Origin: a bacterium
Lineage (GTDB): Bacteria > BMS3Abin14
Assembly (NCBI GenBank): GCA_022865845.1
Contig: JALHUC010000092.1
Coordinates: forward strand, 1-7,039
DNA length: 7,039 nt
Direction: 5' to 3'
The first letter of the stretch is position 1. Every line of letters begins with the position of its first letter. Both the position numbers and the translations under genes were made by a program. Below are positions 4,998 to 7,039 of the stretch, in pieces. The notes below the pieces were generated by a model, which was not told the origin of the DNA, searched no databases, and saw only the letters and a list, made by a program, of their open reading frames with translations.

Positions 4998-6896
4998 ATG
5001 TCCTTCAGACGGGCTGGCTGTCTTGCCGTTCTTGCCCTTATAAGTGTCTTGTCGTTCACTGTTAACACCGCTCAGAGTATAACCATAAAACCAGCTGCCT
5101 TTGACCATATAGTGGCCAGTGTGCCGGAGGAGGTCATGGCTGGAGTAGAGTTTGAGGTGGCTGTCACCTTTGTTGACCGTTACGGCAACCTCATGGCCGA
5201 AAACTGGAAACCTGATACTTCCCTGGCGCTCAGTGTTTCTCAGGCGGCCAGTGTGCAGCCATCCATACTTACCCCCGAAAACTATGTACCAGGGTTTCAG
5301 TATAGTGTCCGCACGGAGAAGATGGGGGAACTGACCCTGTTTCTGCGTGATGATAAGGGTAAGATACTGGACCAATGGAACCTGACGATCAAATCCGGCC
5401 GTCCTGTAGAACTACGGGTGGACCTTCCTCCCAGGGCTGAGGTGGGAGAGACAGTTACCATGTCCATACAGGCTGTTGATGCTCATGGCAACATCGCCTA
5501 CGGTTACCTCCCCCAGGCCCAATCCATTTCTCTGGAGGACAGTGCCGCCTCAGTAGTCGGGGAGATTAGTAGCAGGGCCGGAGGGGTTTATGATCTTCCA
5601 ATAAGGTTCAGAGCTCACGGGGAACAATCTGTAAACCTGCGGGACAAGAAAAGAGGGTTGTCAGGATCCTCTGCTGCCGTAAAGGTTCTTCCCGCGCCCC
5701 TTGGCTCCTTCGATGTAAAGATCGCTTCCGGCCAGTCCGTTGCGGGGAGGGAACTTGCTCTAACGATCCGTGCACTTGATTCGTATGGCAACCTGGTGAC
5801 CGATTACGGCAGCCGCTACAAGGGTGTTCGTCTTTATTCCAGAGATGCTCAAACTGCCCCTGACCTGATACCACCTTCTGCGTTCAGTGACGGTGTTGCG
5901 AGAGTCGGGATCGTCATGAGATCTGCAGGGGAGCACACTGTCAAAATTTCTGAACTTCAGAGCAATATTTCAGGTGATTTCAGTGTTCTCATCGTCCCTG
6001 GCGAGGTCAAGAACCTCAGGATTCATACTCCCGATTCAGCTACGGCAGGAGAGCCTTTTGAGGTAACGATCACTTCCGAGGATGAATTCGGTAACCGGAA
6101 TCCATCGATTCCCTCGGGGTCCATCGTCAGGCTAAACTCAACAGGGACGGGGATCCTCACCCCGGGCGTGATTAACCCCAGCGCCTTTAAAGACGGTGTG
6201 GCCAAACTGAAAGTTTCATATGAGAAGGCAGAATCTTTCGAAATCACTGCAAGTCTGGAAGGTTCAGGAAAGACAATGCCTGTGGCATCGCCTGTAGACA
6301 AAGAGGAACAGGCGCGGATGTCCGCGCAGAAGGCCAGGGAGGAGGCGATGAGAGCCCGCCGGGAAACCAGGTTGATGGAAAAACGGGTTTCTGAACAGAC
6401 ATCACAGTCGTCCAGGCCCCAGACCCAGGTGCCTGCTCCCGTGGTGAAGAAGACCCCGGCCCCAAAACCGGCATCTGCGCCGGTAAAAAGGAAACCACCG
6501 GTCAAGAAAGAAGCACCAGTTAAAACCCCCGAGAGCCCATCTCCTGTGGTTGACAATAAAAGGCCCCTGCGTCCCGGGATCCTGGACAGGATCGCTGTAG
6601 TCGAGGATGTAAGTAAAGCGCTGATCACCTTCTCCACCAACGGGATGACAGATTACAATGTTACGACCTCGGCAAAACTGTCCCGAAAGTGGATAGACAT
6701 AGAGTTTCCGGACATGGCGGTGGATCTGCCTGACCGCATAGGCGGTGGAGAAAAGATCGTTGGTGAGATTTATGTTGAGCCGTTGGCAGGTACTAGCCGC
6801 GGGGTCAGAGTCTCTATTGAGATCTTGCCAACCAGGATCGGATATGACGTTTACCAGGAAGGACAGTCCGTTGTCCTGAAGGTCAGCAAACAGTAA
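4998..6896 (+). CDS. Exported protein with four Ig-like repeats, coiled coil and C-terminal AMIN domain
   Basis: Predicted periplasmic or envelope-associated protein of 632 residues. A Sec signal peptide (MSFRRAGCLA then a hydrophobic core, predicted cut after A-Q-S at 27) leads into four repeats of about 100 residues. Each has the pattern G-x-x-(F/V/L)-x-(V/M/L)-x-(V/I)-x-x-x-D-x-(Y/H/F)-GN: DRYGN at 60, DAHGN at 161, DSYGN at 261 and DEFGN at 362. Spacing is 101, 100 and 101, so these are bacterial Ig-like beta-sandwich modules. A charged helix (about 434-465, rich in Ala, Glu, Arg) and a Pro/Lys/Ala-rich linker (470-525) follow. The last domain (about 527-632) resembles AMIN, the peptidoglycan-associated module of PilQ and AmiC. 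The ATG at 4998 is chosen over upstream in-frame ATGs because AAGGAG lies eight bases before it and the signal peptide begins at once. No catalytic domain is present. A structural or secretin-linked role in the envelope is inference. It is followed by a response-regulator gene. Confidence 0.85.
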   Translation: MSFRRAGCLAVLALISVLSFTVNTAQSITIKPAAFDHIVASVPEEVMAGVEFEVAVTFVDRYGNLMAENWKPDTSLALSVSQAASVQPSILTPENYVPGFQYSVRTEKMGELTLFLRDDKGKILDQWNLTIKSGRPVELRVDLPPRAEVGETVTMSIQAVDAHGNIAYGYLPQAQSISLEDSAASVVGEISSRAGGVYDLPIRFRAHGEQSVNLRDKKRGLSGSSAAVKVLPAPLGSFDVKIASGQSVAGRELALTIRALDSYGNLVTDYGSRYKGVRLYSRDAQTAPDLIPPSAFSDGVARVGIVMRSAGEHTVKISELQSNISGDFSVLIVPGEVKNLRIHTPDSATAGEPFEVTITSEDEFGNRNPSIPSGSIVRLNSTGTGILTPGVINPSAFKDGVAKLKVSYEKAESFEITASLEGSGKTMPVASPVDKEEQARMSAQKAREEAMRARRETRLMEKRVSEQTSQSSRPQTQVPAPVVKKTPAPKPASAPVKRKPPVKKEAPVKTPESPSPVVDNKRPLRPGILDRIAVVEDVSKALITFSTNGMTDYNVTTSAKLSRKWIDIEFPDMAVDLPDRIGGGEKIVGEIYVEPLAGTSRGVRVSIEILPTRIGYDVYQEGQSVVLKVSKQ

Positions 6897-6981
6897 TTGA
6901 TCCTCATCGCACCTTCTATTCCCACGGGACAGCTCCTGGTATCCAACGGAGCGGTGCAGCTTAAAGGGAAACTGGATCTCG

Positions 6982-7039
6982 ATGTCAAAGCTGAAGTTCC
7001 TCGTAATTGAGGATGACCTCTTCTATCAAACCTACGTAA
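6982..7039 (+). CDS. Response regulator receiver domain, first 19 codons (runs off the window)
   Basis: The visible residues MSKLKFLVIEDDLFYQTYV are the first beta strand and the acidic pocket (Glu10, Asp11, Asp12) of a CheY-type receiver domain, which is phosphorylated by a sensor kinase on an aspartate farther on. The output domain, if any, lies outside. The ATG is the only start codon in this frame after the TGA at 6898, but its ribosome site is weak (GGA five bases upstream; AAAGGG is too distant). It lies 85 bases after the AMIN-domain gene on the same strand with no terminator between them, so co-transcription is likely. Confidence 0.8.
   Translation, partial: MSKLKFLVIEDDLFYQTYV

Noticed and set aside
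4719..5375. 218-codon minus-strand open frame
   Set aside because: It lies across the palindrome region and antisense to the well-supported exported protein, lacks a ribosome site, and its residues resemble no family.
6023..6640. 205-codon minus-strand open frame
   Set aside because: It is antisense to the Ig/AMIN gene, with Ser/Gly/Thr-rich composition typical of a shadow frame.

Overview
This 7 kb window looks like ordinary chromosomal DNA from a deltaproteobacterium-like (Desulfobacterota-type) Gram-negative. The clues are a full-length rplM-rpsI pair followed by argC, exported proteins with Sec signal peptides, an AMIN-domain envelope protein, and an amino-acid ABC transporter whose permease has a long N-terminal extension. 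The taxonomic call is inference from gene content; no rRNA or tRNA gene is present.

Layout: positions 1-1477 hold a leftward operon. It starts with a 50-residue four-cysteine (zinc-ribbon-like) protein, continues with a family 3 solute-binding protein, and ends with the beginning of a membrane component of the same transporter, which leaves the window at base 1. It is read from a good sigma70-type promoter at 1500-1529. A rightward promoter at 1780-1808 drives a 130-residue three-helix membrane protein of unknown function. Then come rplM and rpsI (2447-3283) with their own -35 element and a strong intrinsic terminator, then argC (3502-4545), a 452-base intergenic stretch packed with palindromes, a 632-residue exported protein of four Ig-like repeats plus a C-terminal AMIN domain (4998-6896), and the first 19 codons of a response regulator (6982 to the window edge).

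The genes are mostly housekeeping: amino-acid uptake, ribosomal proteins of the 50S and 30S subunits, arginine biosynthesis, and cell-envelope structure. No complete, novel multi-gene system is visible.

The most unusual signal is in the gaps. Heptameric repeat arrays built on TACTGGG-like and GTGAA/TTCAC-like 7-bp units lie just upstream of four promoters or candidate promoters, in one case holding the 7-bp register for 105 bases. A second kind of repeat, a cluster of five consecutive palindromes, follows argC. Two further points deserve attention: a small cysteine-rich gene that simple ORF calling misses because it starts with GTG and is short, and the Ig-coiled coil-AMIN architecture of the large exported protein.
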